Below, one piece after another: positions 16,955-25,882 of a stretch of 64,000 nt of DNA. This stretch comes from PSRF01 sp051000815. Lineage in GTDB: Bacteria > Acidobacteriota > Blastocatellia > Pyrinomonadales > Pyrinomonadaceae. Under the pieces are notes generated by a model. The model was not told the origin of the DNA, did no database searches, and saw nothing but the letters and a program-made list of their open reading frames with translations. Made by a program: the position numbers and the translations under genes. The stretch covers positions 32,208 to 96,207 of the forward strand of contig JBPCNX010000013.1 of assembly GCA_051000815.1 (NCBI GenBank), written 5' to 3'. The first letter of the stretch is position 1, and the number at the start of each line of letters is the position of its first letter.

Positions 16955-18352
16955 TTATGACTCGCCCGACATGTCCGGAGACTTCCAGCCGCCCAATGCT
17001 GTCTCCACAATCGCGGCGGTTGCCAGGATCGAGGTTTCAGCGCTTGGCCGACCGATGATCTGGACCCCAATCGGCAATCCCTCCGCAGTACGTCCCGCCG
17101 GTAGCACCACCGAAGGCAGGTCGAAGACATTGAAAGTCTGAGAGTAACTAAACGCGCGAAAGACGCTGATCGTTTCGCCGGTAACATTCAGTCTTTGCGT
17201 TCCATGGGGAAACGCGGGCGTTGCTCCTACCGGCGCCACAATCAGCGGCGTAGTTTCCATCCACCTCAGTAGTTGGCCCCGGCGTTCGTCGCGCTCGCGA
17301 AGGGCTTGCTGCAACTCTTCCGGGCTTTGAGACCGTCTTTCTTTTGGGTCCAGGATTTTCCGCGCCAGCGGCCCAGCGAGATCTTCCGCACCTGAGTAGA
17401 ACTCTTGAAGGTCCGCCGCCGAGGCTTGTGAAAACAAATCAACCCAAAGGCGAAATCCATGTTCCACTCCAGGCGGGCGTTCGTTGAAAACCTCATACCC
17501 GCCACCGGCTAATGCATTAACCGCAGCTTTAACGGTCAGCGTTGTTTCAGCCGAAACAGGTGTTACACCGTCATAGTCGTACCAGCCGACTCGTAAACCC
17601 TTAAGCTCTCGTTCAGCAGCTGTGGCAAATTCCTGAGCGCCCGCCAGCACAGAGAATAATAGTGAAACGTCCTCAACGCGGCGCGCCATCGGACCGATAC
17701 AGGCACCTGACGCAAGCGCGTTATGAACGGCGGGCACATGACCCTGCATCGGAATACGGCCACTCGTCGGTTTCAATCCCACAATGCCGCAGAAATGCGC
17801 CGGCACGCGAATGGAGCCGGAGAGATCGCTGCCTATTCCCGCTGGAGATAAGCAGGCCGCGATTGCCGATGCTTCACCGCCGCTCGACCCCCCAGAGGTC
17901 AGGCTTTGATTGTAAGGATTGTTCGTCCTGCCAAAGATGGGATTATCAGTTTCGTAGGGAATCGCCATTTCAGACGTGTTGGTCTTTCCGAGAACGATTG
18001 CGCCCGCAGCCTTCAGACGCGCAACAACGGTCGCGTCTGCAGCCGGAAGGTAATTCTCTCGACGGCGAGATCCGCTCGTAGTCCGTATGCCCGCAGTCGC
18101 AATCGTATCTTTGATCGTGAGCGGAATGCCGTGAAGCGGGCCGAGCAGATTCTCGCGCGCCAGCATTGCCTCTGACGCTCTCGCCTGGTCAAGCAAATCG
18201 GGAGAGAGAGTGACGATGGCATTAAGCGCTGAATTAAACTGTTCGATCTGGTCCAGATGGGCATCGACAACCTCGACAGGCGACACCTGTTTTGTCTTGA
18301 TCAGGGAGACTAGCTCCACTATTGATTGCTTGATGAGTTGGTCACGCGCCAT
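16955..18352 (-). CDS. Amidase signature family amidohydrolase
   Basis: A 465-residue amidase-signature enzyme with the Ser-cisSer-Lys triad visible: K81 in LTIKDT, the SGGSSGGE loop (cis-Ser at 156/157) and the nucleophile S180 in GSDLSGSIRVP. The GatA-like length is shared by many amidases, but no gatB or gatC is nearby, so it is more likely a general cytoplasmic amidase than the transamidosome subunit. Substrate unknown. GGAGGAAC lies upstream of ATG 18352. Confidence 0.87.
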   Translation of the reverse strand: MARDQLIKQSIVELVSLIKTKQVSPVEVVDAHLDQIEQFNSALNAIVTLSPDLLDQARASEAMLARENLLGPLHGIPLTIKDTIATAGIRTTSGSRRRENYLPAADATVVARLKAAGAIVLGKTNTSEMAIPYETDNPIFGRTNNPYNQSLTSGGSSGGEASAIAACLSPAGIGSDLSGSIRVPAHFCGIVGLKPTSGRIPMQGHVPAVHNALASGACIGPMARRVEDVSLLFSVLAGAQEFATAAERELKGLRVGWYDYDGVTPVSAETTLTVKAAVNALAGGGYEVFNERPPGVEHGFRLWVDLFSQASAADLQEFYSGAEDLAGPLARKILDPKERRSQSPEELQQALRERDERRGQLLRWMETTPLIVAPVGATPAFPHGTQRLNVTGETISVFRAFSYSQTFNVFDLPSVVLPAGRTAEGLPIGVQIIGRPSAETSILATAAIVETALGGWKSPDMSGES

Positions 18353-18574
18353 TCTGCTTTGTTCCTCCGCAGCTTCTCAAATCATAGAAAATCAAAAAGG
18401 CATCATGGTGAATGAGCTAGTGAGTCTATCAGCCTGACCGACTCGGGTTTCAGTCTGACCGGTTAGGTCAGATCTACTTCTTCGTAGTTTCGATAAACTG
18501 CGAAAACGTCAATAAAATTCACTGATTGTGACCAACCCTGTCGGCACAGTCGTTGCCCTGATTCGCACAGGTAG

Positions 18575-19513
18575 ATGGCAGCCTTAACAGCCAATCGCCC
18601 CAGTAGGATCCGATCAATGACTTCAGCGATGCAACAAGAATTCAATCCCGGTTTCACCGAGCGGGAATCCGCCGGTGGGCCGCGATGTGTTCAACCGCTC
18701 CGCGACTCGGATCAGACTGAGGTCCTGCAGTTTCTTGCCGTCCGCCCAATTCATACTGTCTTCCTGGCGAGTCTCATCCGAGACAACGGAATTGTTAGCC
18801 GTTTCAACCGAGGTTCTTTCTTCGGCTGTCGCAACAAGGACGGTGCTCTCGAAGGTGTAGCGCTTCTTGGACATGCCACGCTGATGGAAACCGAGAGGGA
18901 GGAATGCATCAAGGCTTTTGCCGCCCTCGCAAGGAGCCACTCCCCGTCCCACCTGGTCCGCGGCGAGCCCCGCAAGATTAATTCGTTCTGGAACTACTAC
19001 ACCGAGGGAACCCGCAAACGCCGGGTCCTGTGCGGTGAACTACTTCTGGAGTTGAAATCCCGACCCTCCGCGCTCGAGAACGTGTCCGGCCTTCGACAGG
19101 CGACCATTGAGGATTTGGAAATGATCGTTCAGGTGAACGCCTCGATGGCCTGCAGCGAAAGTGGGATTAATCCTCTTACAAGAGATCCGCAGGGATTTCG
19201 CGAACGCTCCGCTCGCCGAATCGCCAGGGGTCGCATCTGGGTCTGGATTGAAAACCAAAGTCTGCTTTATAAAACTGACATCATTGCGGAAACGCCGCAA
19301 GCGATCTATCTCGAAGGTGTTTACGTTCACCCCGAACATCGTACCCGCGGCTATGGTCTGCGGTGTATCTCACAACTTGCCGATGCCCTGCTCACACGAA
19401 CAAAAACCATCTGTTTGACGGTGAATGAAAAGTCAATCGGAACGCAAAATTTCTACAAACGAGCTGGATATGAGCTCGCTTGCCGCTACGACACAATCTA
19501 TTTGGACAGCTAA
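18575..19513 (+). CDS. GNAT-family N-acetyltransferase
   Basis: A 312-residue protein whose C-terminal half (about 170-312) is a GNAT fold: LEGVYVHPEHRTRGYG supplies the acetyl-CoA loop (R-T-R-G-Y-G) and FYKRAGYE the final strand-helix. The N-terminal half lacks a clear loop and may be a degenerate GNAT or substrate domain, as in predicted acetyltransferases with two tandem halves. Substrate unknown. The start is uncertain; an ATG at 18617 is a plausible alternative. The GGDEF-EAL gene follows 19 bp later and is probably co-transcribed. Confidence 0.75.
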   Translation: MAALTANRPSRIRSMTSAMQQEFNPGFTERESAGGPRCVQPLRDSDQTEVLQFLAVRPIHTVFLASLIRDNGIVSRFNRGSFFGCRNKDGALEGVALLGHATLMETEREECIKAFAALARSHSPSHLVRGEPRKINSFWNYYTEGTRKRRVLCGELLLELKSRPSALENVSGLRQATIEDLEMIVQVNASMACSESGINPLTRDPQGFRERSARRIARGRIWVWIENQSLLYKTDIIAETPQAIYLEGVYVHPEHRTRGYGLRCISQLADALLTRTKTICLTVNEKSIGTQNFYKRAGYELACRYDTIYLDS

Positions 19514-19532
19514 GTAACGTTACAAAATCGCC

Positions 19533-21743
19533 ATGCGAATTCCGGAAAGACAAAGATTCACCAACCCATACAAATGGGGCGTCGTTTTTATCGGCGCGCT
19601 GATCTGCTGCTTTTCGGCGTTCAATCTGGTCGTGAGCGACATTGACTGGCGCTTCGTCCTGCTGGGCGCGATGACCGTGATCATCAGTTCGCGACTAGCC
19701 GTGCAGATTCCCCGCGTCAACACCAACATCACTGTCTCTGACACTTTCATATTTCTGGCAATCCTCCTCTATGGCGGACCTGCCGCAGTACTTCTGGCAG
19801 CCGCCGAAGGCCTATGTTCCGGGTATCGAATCAGCAAGAAACCAGTAACGTTTCTTTTTAACGCCGCTGTGATGGCCTGTTCGACTCTAATCACGGTGTC
19901 CGTGGTCGCCGCGATTTTCGGTACCCACGCTCAGCTGCGCGCAAACGACAAGATGGTGCTCGCACTGTGCGCGATGGCCCTTGTTCAGTATTTAAGTAAC
20001 ACAGGAATCGTTGCGGTTGGCCTGGCACTCAAAACGGGGCAACCGATCTGGCAAACGTGGCACAAGCATTATCTATGGACGTCGATAACTTACTTCGCCG
20101 GCGCTGCAGCAGCGGGCGTTATTCTCTATTTTGTAAACACCTGGGGCTTCTACGCGGTAATCGCATCCATCCCAATCATCGGCATCGTTTACTTCACCTA
20201 TTACAAGTATCTCGAGGATTTGCGAGTGACTTCAGCGCAGGCTGAAAGCGCGGAACATGCACGGGCGGAAGCGGAACGTACTCGTGCCGAACAGGCTGAA
20301 AGACATATCGAAGAATTAAGTCGGCATATCGCCGAACAGGAACGCATCAGCCAGGCCCTCGAGGAAAGCAAGGATCACTTTCGCCACGCGGCATTTCATG
20401 ATGAACTGACGAACCTGCCAAACCGCGCGCTGCTGACCGAGCACATCAAGCTGGCTATTGAGCGTCCGCGTTCACGAGGTGAACAACTGTTTGCGGTGCT
20501 TTTTCTTGATCTAGACCGTTTTAAGAATATCAACGACAGCCTGGGCCACATCGCGGGAGACCAACTCTTGACGGCAACCGCGCGGTGTCTGGAAGAATGT
20601 ATGCGCCCGATGGATACCGTCGCACGCCTGGGGGGCGATGAATTTGCAATTCTTCTGGATGGTCTGGAGAGCGTGGATGACGCGATTCTCGTTGCCGAGC
20701 GAATTCAACAGGCCCTGACTCGCCCGTTTACCCTCAACGGCCACGAGGTGTTCGTAACCACGAGCATTGGAATTACAGTAAGCAGCACAGGCTACCAGGA
20801 TCCGGAGAATGTGTTGCGAGATGCTGATACTGCCATGTATCGCGCGAAGGAAAGCGGCAAGGCGCGGTTCGAAGTGTTCGACGCTTCGATGCACTCGCAT
20901 GCGGTCGCCCTGCTGCAAACGGAAAACGACCTGCGGCGTGCCATCGAACGAAAGGAATTCAAAGTCTATTACCAGCCAATCATCGATTTGGAGACGGACC
21001 AGGTTTCCGGCTTCGAGGCTTTGGTTCGCTGGTATCATCCCGAGCGCGGTCTTGTTGCTCCGGATCAGTTTATTTCCATCGCCGAAGAGACCGGGTTGAT
21101 CCTTGAGATTGGAATCTTAGTGTTGCAGGAGGCTTGCCGCCAGTTGCGCGAGTGGCAAACAACCCTGGGTCTTAAATCGCTCACGATGAGTGTGAATTTA
21201 TCGGGCAAGCAGTTCGCACAACCCGACCTCGTCGCGCAGGTTAAAGAAATCCTGACTGAAACCGGCCTGGAAGCGAAATACCTCAAGCTTGAAATCACGG
21301 AAACGGTTGTGATGGAAAACGCCGAAGTGGCCCGCACGATGCTTGGACAGCTTTGCGCACTTGGCGTGCACCTCTGCATCGACGATTTTGGCACCGGCTA
21401 CTCTTCGTTGAGTTACCTGCATCGTTTCCCGGTTAAGATTCTCAAAGTCGACCGCTCGTTTATTGGAAGAATGGGCCCGGGCGGTGAAAACTCCGAAGTC
21501 GTTAGGACTATCAATACGCTCGCGAATAACCTGGGAATGTCGGTAGTGGCAGAAGGCATTGAAACTGAGCACCAGTTAGCACAGCTTAAAGGTATGCGTT
21601 GCGGCTACGGTCAGGGCTACCTCTTCTCGCGACCACTGACCGCTGAAGCCGCCGGTTGGTTTGTTCAGGAACATCAACCTCTCAGTGTTCCCAATCTCAT
21701 CGAAGAAGGTTTGGTCCAGGCAGAACTCCAGCTCGTCAATTAA
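19533..21743 (+). CDS. Membrane-bound diguanylate cyclase/phosphodiesterase (GGDEF-EAL)
   Basis: A 736-residue c-di-GMP enzyme. An N-terminal multi-pass sensor (about 15-225, some six to seven hydrophobic segments, MASE-like but not one I can name) leads through a charged coiled-coil (231-285, EHARAEAERTRAEQAERHIE) to a GGDEF domain with an intact active motif (367-371, RLGGDEF) and an EAL domain with E495-A-L (GFEALVRW) and DDFGTGYSSL. Both catalytic motifs look intact, so it could make or break c-di-GMP; which dominates cannot be told. The gene overlaps nothing and ends in front of a repeat-rich IS110 region. Confidence 0.94.
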   Translation: MRIPERQRFTNPYKWGVVFIGALICCFSAFNLVVSDIDWRFVLLGAMTVIISSRLAVQIPRVNTNITVSDTFIFLAILLYGGPAAVLLAAAEGLCSGYRISKKPVTFLFNAAVMACSTLITVSVVAAIFGTHAQLRANDKMVLALCAMALVQYLSNTGIVAVGLALKTGQPIWQTWHKHYLWTSITYFAGAAAAGVILYFVNTWGFYAVIASIPIIGIVYFTYYKYLEDLRVTSAQAESAEHARAEAERTRAEQAERHIEELSRHIAEQERISQALEESKDHFRHAAFHDELTNLPNRALLTEHIKLAIERPRSRGEQLFAVLFLDLDRFKNINDSLGHIAGDQLLTATARCLEECMRPMDTVARLGGDEFAILLDGLESVDDAILVAERIQQALTRPFTLNGHEVFVTTSIGITVSSTGYQDPENVLRDADTAMYRAKESGKARFEVFDASMHSHAVALLQTENDLRRAIERKEFKVYYQPIIDLETDQVSGFEALVRWYHPERGLVAPDQFISIAEETGLILEIGILVLQEACRQLREWQTTLGLKSLTMSVNLSGKQFAQPDLVAQVKEILTETGLEAKYLKLEITETVVMENAEVARTMLGQLCALGVHLCIDDFGTGYSSLSYLHRFPVKILKVDRSFIGRMGPGGENSEVVRTINTLANNLGMSVVAEGIETEHQLAQLKGMRCGYGQGYLFSRPLTAEAAGWFVQEHQPLSVPNLIEEGLVQAELQLVN

Positions 21744-21749
21744 AGCCAT

Positions 21750-21846
21750 CTACCATCACGCGGTAGCGGGTGGGTTTGGATGGATTGCCGATTGCCAATT
21801 GCCGATTAGTTGAAGTCAGTACCACCGGGCGGTAGCCGGTGGCTCG
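21750..21846. repeat. Two REP-like palindromes upstream of the IS110 insertion
   Basis: CTACCATCACGCGGTAGCGG (21750-21769) continuing GTGG, and at 21817-21846 CAGTACCACCGGGCGGTAGC continuing CGGTGGCTC. In the second, CCACCG and CGGTGG form a hairpin around GGCGGTAGC. Between them (21781-21809) is a unit of the ATTGCCGATTGCCAATT family. The GCTACCGC core on the minus strand is the sequence into which the IS110 element inserted further right. Confidence 0.85.
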
Positions 21847-21979
21847 ATACGCAGGCACTCAATCCTTGCGGCATCGCGCCAACATTCGGAGTTCGTGTAA
21901 TGAAACGTTACCACGCGAGGCCTGAGTGCTAGCGCATCGGCCCACCCGCTTGTATGTTAAGCACATGCGAGTTAGAAAG

Positions 21980-22160
21980 TGGTTATCGATTGTATCAATC
22001 GCCGGCATCAGCAAAAAGCGATTGGTCCAAGGGGTGCAGCAGATCCTTCGCCCGCTTGGTTGCTTAGAGCCCGTGCGGTAGCCCTGATCGTTGCAGCCTT
22101 GTTTTCCATTAACCCGAACAGTTGCTTGGGCCGCAGAGCCCGCATGCGCAAGCTTGGGAA
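21980..22160 (+). ncRNA. Candidate IS110 bridge RNA
   Basis: Three hairpins in the order known for IS110-group bridge RNAs. First, a 5' stem-loop CGATTG-TAT-CAATCG (21987-22001). Second, a target loop closed by GCAGC-a-GATC (22036-22045) with GATCGTTGC (22086-22094), inner hairpin GGTT/AGCC (22058-22071); its 5' strand has CCCGCT (22051-22056), equal to the left target flank, and its 3' strand has GCGGTAG (22075-22081), the reverse complement of the right flank CTACCGC. Third, a donor loop closed by CCCgAA/TTGGG (22113-22118, 22154-22158), inner hairpin GGGC/GCCC; its 5' strand ACAGTTGCT (22118-22126) equals the element's right end 23146-23154, and GCAAG (22148-22152) pairs with CTTGT at the left end using one wobble. 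Ends of the RNA are estimates. Confidence 0.8.
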
Positions 22161-22174
22161 AGGAGAACCATTTC

Positions 22175-23137
22175 ATGTCTAGAAAAAAGACTAAACCTTT
22201 CATGGGGATCGACGTTTCCAAACAACATCTGGAGGTGGCCGCACACGAGAGCGACTATCAGTTCCGTTGTGCGAATAAAGCCAGCGCCTTTGACGAACTA
22301 ATCGCCGAACTGAGGGCCTTGCGGCCGTCACTGATCGTGCTGGAAGCCACCGGTGGTTTGGAAATACCCATCGTCAGCGCCTTGCATGCCGCCGCATTGC
22401 CGGTAGTGGTGGTTAACCCACGACAGGTGCGCGATTTTGCTAAGGCCCTGGGCCAGTTAGCTAAAACCGATCGCCTTGACGCCCGCGTCCTGGCTCACTT
22501 TGCCACCGCTATAAAGCCACCGCTACGTCCCATTAAGTTAGAGAAAGAGCGGGAGTTGGACGCCTTGACACGTCGTCGTGGCCAACTCATCGACATGCTC
22601 ACCGACGAGAAAAATCGACGTGGCTCCGCCGCCAATGACACCGTGCGCGACAAAATCAGGGAGCATATCAACTGGCTCGAGGAGTCCATCGCAGAACTAG
22701 ACGAGCAACTTAAAGCGCTCCTGCAAAGTTCAACCTGTTGGCAAGTCAAAGATAAAATCTTGCAAAGTGTCCCAGGCATTGGCCCAGTGACCTCCTTCTC
22801 GATGATGGCTGACTTGCCAGAGCTGGGTACACTTAATCGCCAAAAGATCAGCAAGCTGGTGGGCGTCGCGCCACTTAATCGCGACAGTGGACAGCAACGC
22901 GGCACCCGCCACATCTACGGTGGCCGCGCACGCTTGCGCAGCGTCCTCTAAATGGCTGCGCTAACCGCCTCGCGCCATAACCCAGTGATCAAAGAATTCT
23001 ACGAGCGTCTCTGCGCCAACCAGAAACCATTCAAAGTCGCTATCACCGCTTGCATGCGCAAGTTGCTCGCCATCATTAACATCATGGTTCGTGACAGCAC
23101 CTGCTGGAAACCTAAGGAGGCCCCAGTTGCTGCTTGA
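22175..23137 (+). pseudogene. IS110-family recombinase interrupted by an in-frame stop
   Basis: ATG 22175 has AAGGAG at good spacing. The first 258 codons carry the RuvC-like DEDD set D13 (GIDVSK), E57 (VLEATGG), D99 and D102 (KTDRLDA) and the catalytic serine S238 (LNRDSGQQRG) of the Tnp domain. At 22949-22951 a TAA stands where relatives have a tyrosine codon (RSVL-[Y]-MAALTA); reading continues in the same frame for 61 more codons (MAALTASRHNPVIKEFYE...) to 23137. One base change (TAC or TAT to TAA) explains it. The missing C-terminal helices are normally conserved, so the truncated product is probably inactive unless the stop is read through or the fragments associate. A start upstream at 22091 would overlap the bridge RNA and is not favoured. 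Confidence 0.88.
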
Positions 23138-23152
23138 CTTCCAACACAGTTG

Positions 23153-23171
23153 CTACCGCGTGGTGGTACTG
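23153..23171 (-). repeat. Right remnant of the IS110-disrupted palindrome
   Basis: CTACCGCGTGGTGGTACTG is the inverted form of the CAGTACCACC...CGGTAG unit. Its missing half is found at the left end of the IS110 element (CCCACCCG before the CT core, 21941-21950). Confidence 0.85.
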
Positions 23172-23254
23172 TCCTCATTGGCCCGTTTGCAGATCGAACG
23201 AACTCAATCCCCTTGTTAATTTCAACCTGCAGCATCACAAGAAAAACCCTTCGT

Positions 23255-23283
23255 TTTGCTTTTCACTCATCCTTCTCTATAAT
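23255..23283 (+). promoter_or_regulatory. Possible promoter of the sdhCAB operon
   Basis: A perfect -10 TATAAT (23278-23283) with a poor -35 (TTTGCT, 23255-23260) at 17-bp spacing, 90 bp before sdhC and just outside the IS110 right end. It is the only promoter-like pattern I see in the 235-bp space. The IS insertion would have left it intact. Confidence 0.4.
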
Positions 23284-23372
23284 TTAATCGTTCTGTGCAA
23301 TCATAAATTCAACCTGCCTGATTCAAGATTGTCGGCTTTGATGCCAAGGCTCAAAGGCAAAGGAGTGCGTTC

Positions 23373-24044
23373 TTGGCGATTCATTTGAGCAAGACGTTTG
23401 TCTTGCGCAAGCTGCATCAGTTATCCGGAATAGTCCCACTTGGCATCTTCTTACTGGAGCACTTCTATACGAATTCAAAGGCCCTCGATGGCGCTGCGCA
23501 ATTCAACGAGGCCGTCAAAGGCCTGCAGTCGATTCCCTACATTCTCTTCATTGAGATCGGGGGCATCTTCATTCCGCTGATCTACCACGCCGTTTATGGC
23601 CTGGTGATCACGATGGAGGCCCGACCAAACAACCTCAACTATCCTTATCCGCGCAACTGGTTTTATTTGGTTCAGCGAATCACGGGCGTAATTCTATTTT
23701 TCTTTATCACTTTCCACGTGCTGAACTTTCGGTTTGGCATGATTCCCAAACTAAACAGCATCTCTGTGGCCCATCGGCCCGACCTGGCGTTTGATATAGT
23801 CTCCGGTGAATTCCGGATAGTCCCCATCTTCATCATCTACTTAATCGGCATTACCTCCACCGTGTGGCATTTCGCTAACGGCATCTGGCTGTTTATGGTG
23901 GACTGGGGTATCACGATCGGCGAACGCGCACAACGACTCACCGGGTATGCCTGCATTGCTTTCGGCATTGTGCTGCTGATGGTTGGCATTAATGCTGCGG
24001 TGGCTTTCATCCGGCCTGGCGGTTTGTTGGGAGGAATCCTCTAA
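23373..24044 (+). CDS. sdhC: Succinate dehydrogenase cytochrome b558 subunit
   Basis: The 223-residue membrane anchor of complex II or fumarate reductase, of the Bacillus/delta-proteobacterial b558 type (five transmembrane helices, dihaem). Histidines positioned for haem ligation lie in helices I, II, III and IV (LHQLSGIVPLG, IYHAVYG, FHVLNFRFG, VWHFANGIW). It passes electrons between the iron-sulphur subunit and quinone. Start: TTG at 23373 with AAAGGAGTG six bases upstream; no ATG fits. sdhA follows 2 bp later. Confidence 0.94.
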   Translation: MAIHLSKTFVLRKLHQLSGIVPLGIFLLEHFYTNSKALDGAAQFNEAVKGLQSIPYILFIEIGGIFIPLIYHAVYGLVITMEARPNNLNYPYPRNWFYLVQRITGVILFFFITFHVLNFRFGMIPKLNSISVAHRPDLAFDIVSGEFRIVPIFIIYLIGITSTVWHFANGIWLFMVDWGITIGERAQRLTGYACIAFGIVLLMVGINAAVAFIRPGGLLGGIL

Positions 24045-24046
24045 CG

Positions 24047-25846
24047 ATGGCAAGTAACGGGATTCGCATTGCAATCGTAGGTGGCGGACTCGCGGGTTTG
24101 GCTGCGGCGATGAAGATTGCCGAAGCAGGTCACAATGTCGACCTCTTTTCAGTCGTCCCCGTCAAACGTTCTCATTCTGTGTGTGCTCAGGGCGGCATCA
24201 ACGGCGCGGTCAACACCAAGGGCGAAGGTGACTCTACCTGGGAACATTTTGACGACACCGTCTACGGCGGCGATTTTCTTGCCAATCAACCGCCCGCAAA
24301 AGCCATGTGCGAGATGGCGCCGTCGATTATCTACCTCTTTGATCGCATGGGTGTTCCCTTCTCCCGCACCAAGGAAGGACTGCTCGACTTCCGTCGCTTC
24401 GGCGGGACCAAACATCACCGCACGGCGTTCGCAGGTGCATCCACAGGCCAGCAACTGCTCTACGCTCTGGATGAACAAGTGCGCCGCTTCGAAGTCGCAG
24501 GCAAGGTTAGAAAGTTTGAGCATTGGGAGATGCTGTCTCTCGTCCTCGACGACCATCAGGTTTGTCGAGGACTTGTCGCGATGGACTTACAGACGCTTGA
24601 ACTCAAGGCCTTCCCCGCCGACGCGGTCATCATGGCGACAGGTGGACCCGGGTTGATTTTTGGGAAGTCGACAAACTCAATGGTTTGCACCGGCAGCGGC
24701 GTCGGCGCCTGTTATCAGCAAGGTGCGAAATACGCGAATGGCGAGTTCATTCAGGTTCATCCGACCTCGATTCCCGGGGAAGACAAGCTGCGCCTCATGT
24801 CCGAATCAGCACGCGGCGAAGGGGGACGTGTTTGGGTCCCGCGACAGAAGGGTGATGTCAGACCTCCATCATCGATTCCCGAGAAAGAGCGCTGGTATTT
24901 TCTTGAAGAGAAGTATCCCGCATACGGAAACCTGGTGCCGCGCGACATCGCGACACGAGAAATCTTCCAGGTCTGTATCGAGGGAAGCGGCGTTGGCGGC
25001 CAGAACCAGGTCTATCTTGATCTGACACACATCCCGGCTGAAACACTGGACCGAAAGCTGGGGGCAATCCTGGAAATCTACGAAATGTTTGTCGGCGACG
25101 ATCCGCGCCACGTGCCGATGCGCATCTTTCCCGGCGTGCATTACTCAATGGGCGGACTGTGGGTGGATTTCAATCAAAGGACCAATCTACCGGGACTGCT
25201 CGCGGCAGGCGAATGCGATTATTCTATTCACGGCGCTAACCGGCTCGGCGCGAATTCCCTGGTGAGCTGTGTCTTCGGAGGCTTTGTGGCCGCGCCGGCG
25301 GCGATTGAGTGGGCAAAGAATATTGAACGTAATGGCGCTGACGGCTCCGCGATCTACGACAGTGAGTTGAAACGGCAAAGGGAGATCAACGAGTCCATAA
25401 TCAAGCAGAGAGGCAACGAAAATCAGTATGTGCTCCATCAGGAGATGGGCAAGTGGATGACTGATAACGTCACCGTCGTGCGTTACAACGAGAAGCTCAA
25501 GGCCACCGATAATAAGTTGCTGGAGTTAATGGATCGCTACAAACGAATCTCCATCAACGATTCAAATCTCTGGGCCACGATGGCGCTGCCCCACGCGCGT
25601 CATCTGGACAATATGCTGGAATTGGCGCGCGTCATTACGCTGGGAGCGCTCAATCGGAATGAATCGCGAGGGGCCCATTTCAAGCCGGAGTTTCCCGACC
25701 GCGACGATGATAACTTCCTGAAGACAACGATTGCCGAGTTCTCCGGAGAAGGGCCGGTGATTTCATATGAAACGGTCGATGTCTCGCTGATCACTCCGCG
25801 AAAACGAGACTACAGTAAAGCGAAAAAAGACACGGCAAAGGCTTAA
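24047..25846 (+). CDS. sdhA: Succinate dehydrogenase/fumarate reductase flavoprotein subunit
   Basis: A 599-residue flavoprotein that oxidises succinate to fumarate. It shows the FAD-binding GGGLAG (12-17), the histidine for covalent FAD attachment H43 (KRSHSVCAQGG), the substrate-loop HHRTAFAGAS, the catalytic arginine region ESARGEGGRVWV and the C-terminal NRLGANSLVSCVFGG. The type matches the b558-linked enzymes rather than the E. coli SdhCDAB type. Its ATG is 2 bp beyond the sdhC stop, with GGAGGAAT inside the end of sdhC. Confidence 0.96.
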   Translation: MASNGIRIAIVGGGLAGLAAAMKIAEAGHNVDLFSVVPVKRSHSVCAQGGINGAVNTKGEGDSTWEHFDDTVYGGDFLANQPPAKAMCEMAPSIIYLFDRMGVPFSRTKEGLLDFRRFGGTKHHRTAFAGASTGQQLLYALDEQVRRFEVAGKVRKFEHWEMLSLVLDDHQVCRGLVAMDLQTLELKAFPADAVIMATGGPGLIFGKSTNSMVCTGSGVGACYQQGAKYANGEFIQVHPTSIPGEDKLRLMSESARGEGGRVWVPRQKGDVRPPSSIPEKERWYFLEEKYPAYGNLVPRDIATREIFQVCIEGSGVGGQNQVYLDLTHIPAETLDRKLGAILEIYEMFVGDDPRHVPMRIFPGVHYSMGGLWVDFNQRTNLPGLLAAGECDYSIHGANRLGANSLVSCVFGGFVAAPAAIEWAKNIERNGADGSAIYDSELKRQREINESIIKQRGNENQYVLHQEMGKWMTDNVTVVRYNEKLKATDNKLLELMDRYKRISINDSNLWATMALPHARHLDNMLELARVITLGALNRNESRGAHFKPEFPDRDDDNFLKTTIAEFSGEGPVISYETVDVSLITPRKRDYSKAKKDTAKA

Positions 25847-25882
25847 CTGGTCACGAAGACCCGGTCGGCCCTGCAAAACATC

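Larger units (their letters stand above)
21949..23154 (+). mobile_element. IS110-family insertion element in a REP-like palindrome
   Basis: About 1.2 kb with no terminal inverted repeats, as is usual for the family. The ends were placed by reconstructing the target: left flank CCCACCCGCT (21941-21950) joins right flank CTACCGCGTGGTGGTACTG (23153-23171) to give an intact copy of the palindrome found at 21750-21846 and, in part, at 34855-34880. GCT, with the CT core, is present at both junctions (21948-21950 and 23152-23154). It has a long left non-coding segment (21951-22174) and only 17 bp after the recombinase frame, the layout of the IS110 group whose bridge RNA is encoded at the left end. 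Confidence 0.88.

Noticed and set aside
16955..18352. GatA subunit of the tRNA-dependent amidotransferase
   Set aside because: No gatB or gatC neighbour, and the sequence around the triad is equally typical of stand-alone amidases.
20511..21038. A 175-residue minus-strand frame
   Set aside because: Antisense to the GGDEF and EAL domains, whose motifs fix the coding strand.
21949..23154. Terminal inverted repeats and long target duplication of a DDE transposon
   Set aside because: None found; the ends share only GCT, as expected for IS110 rather than a DDE element.
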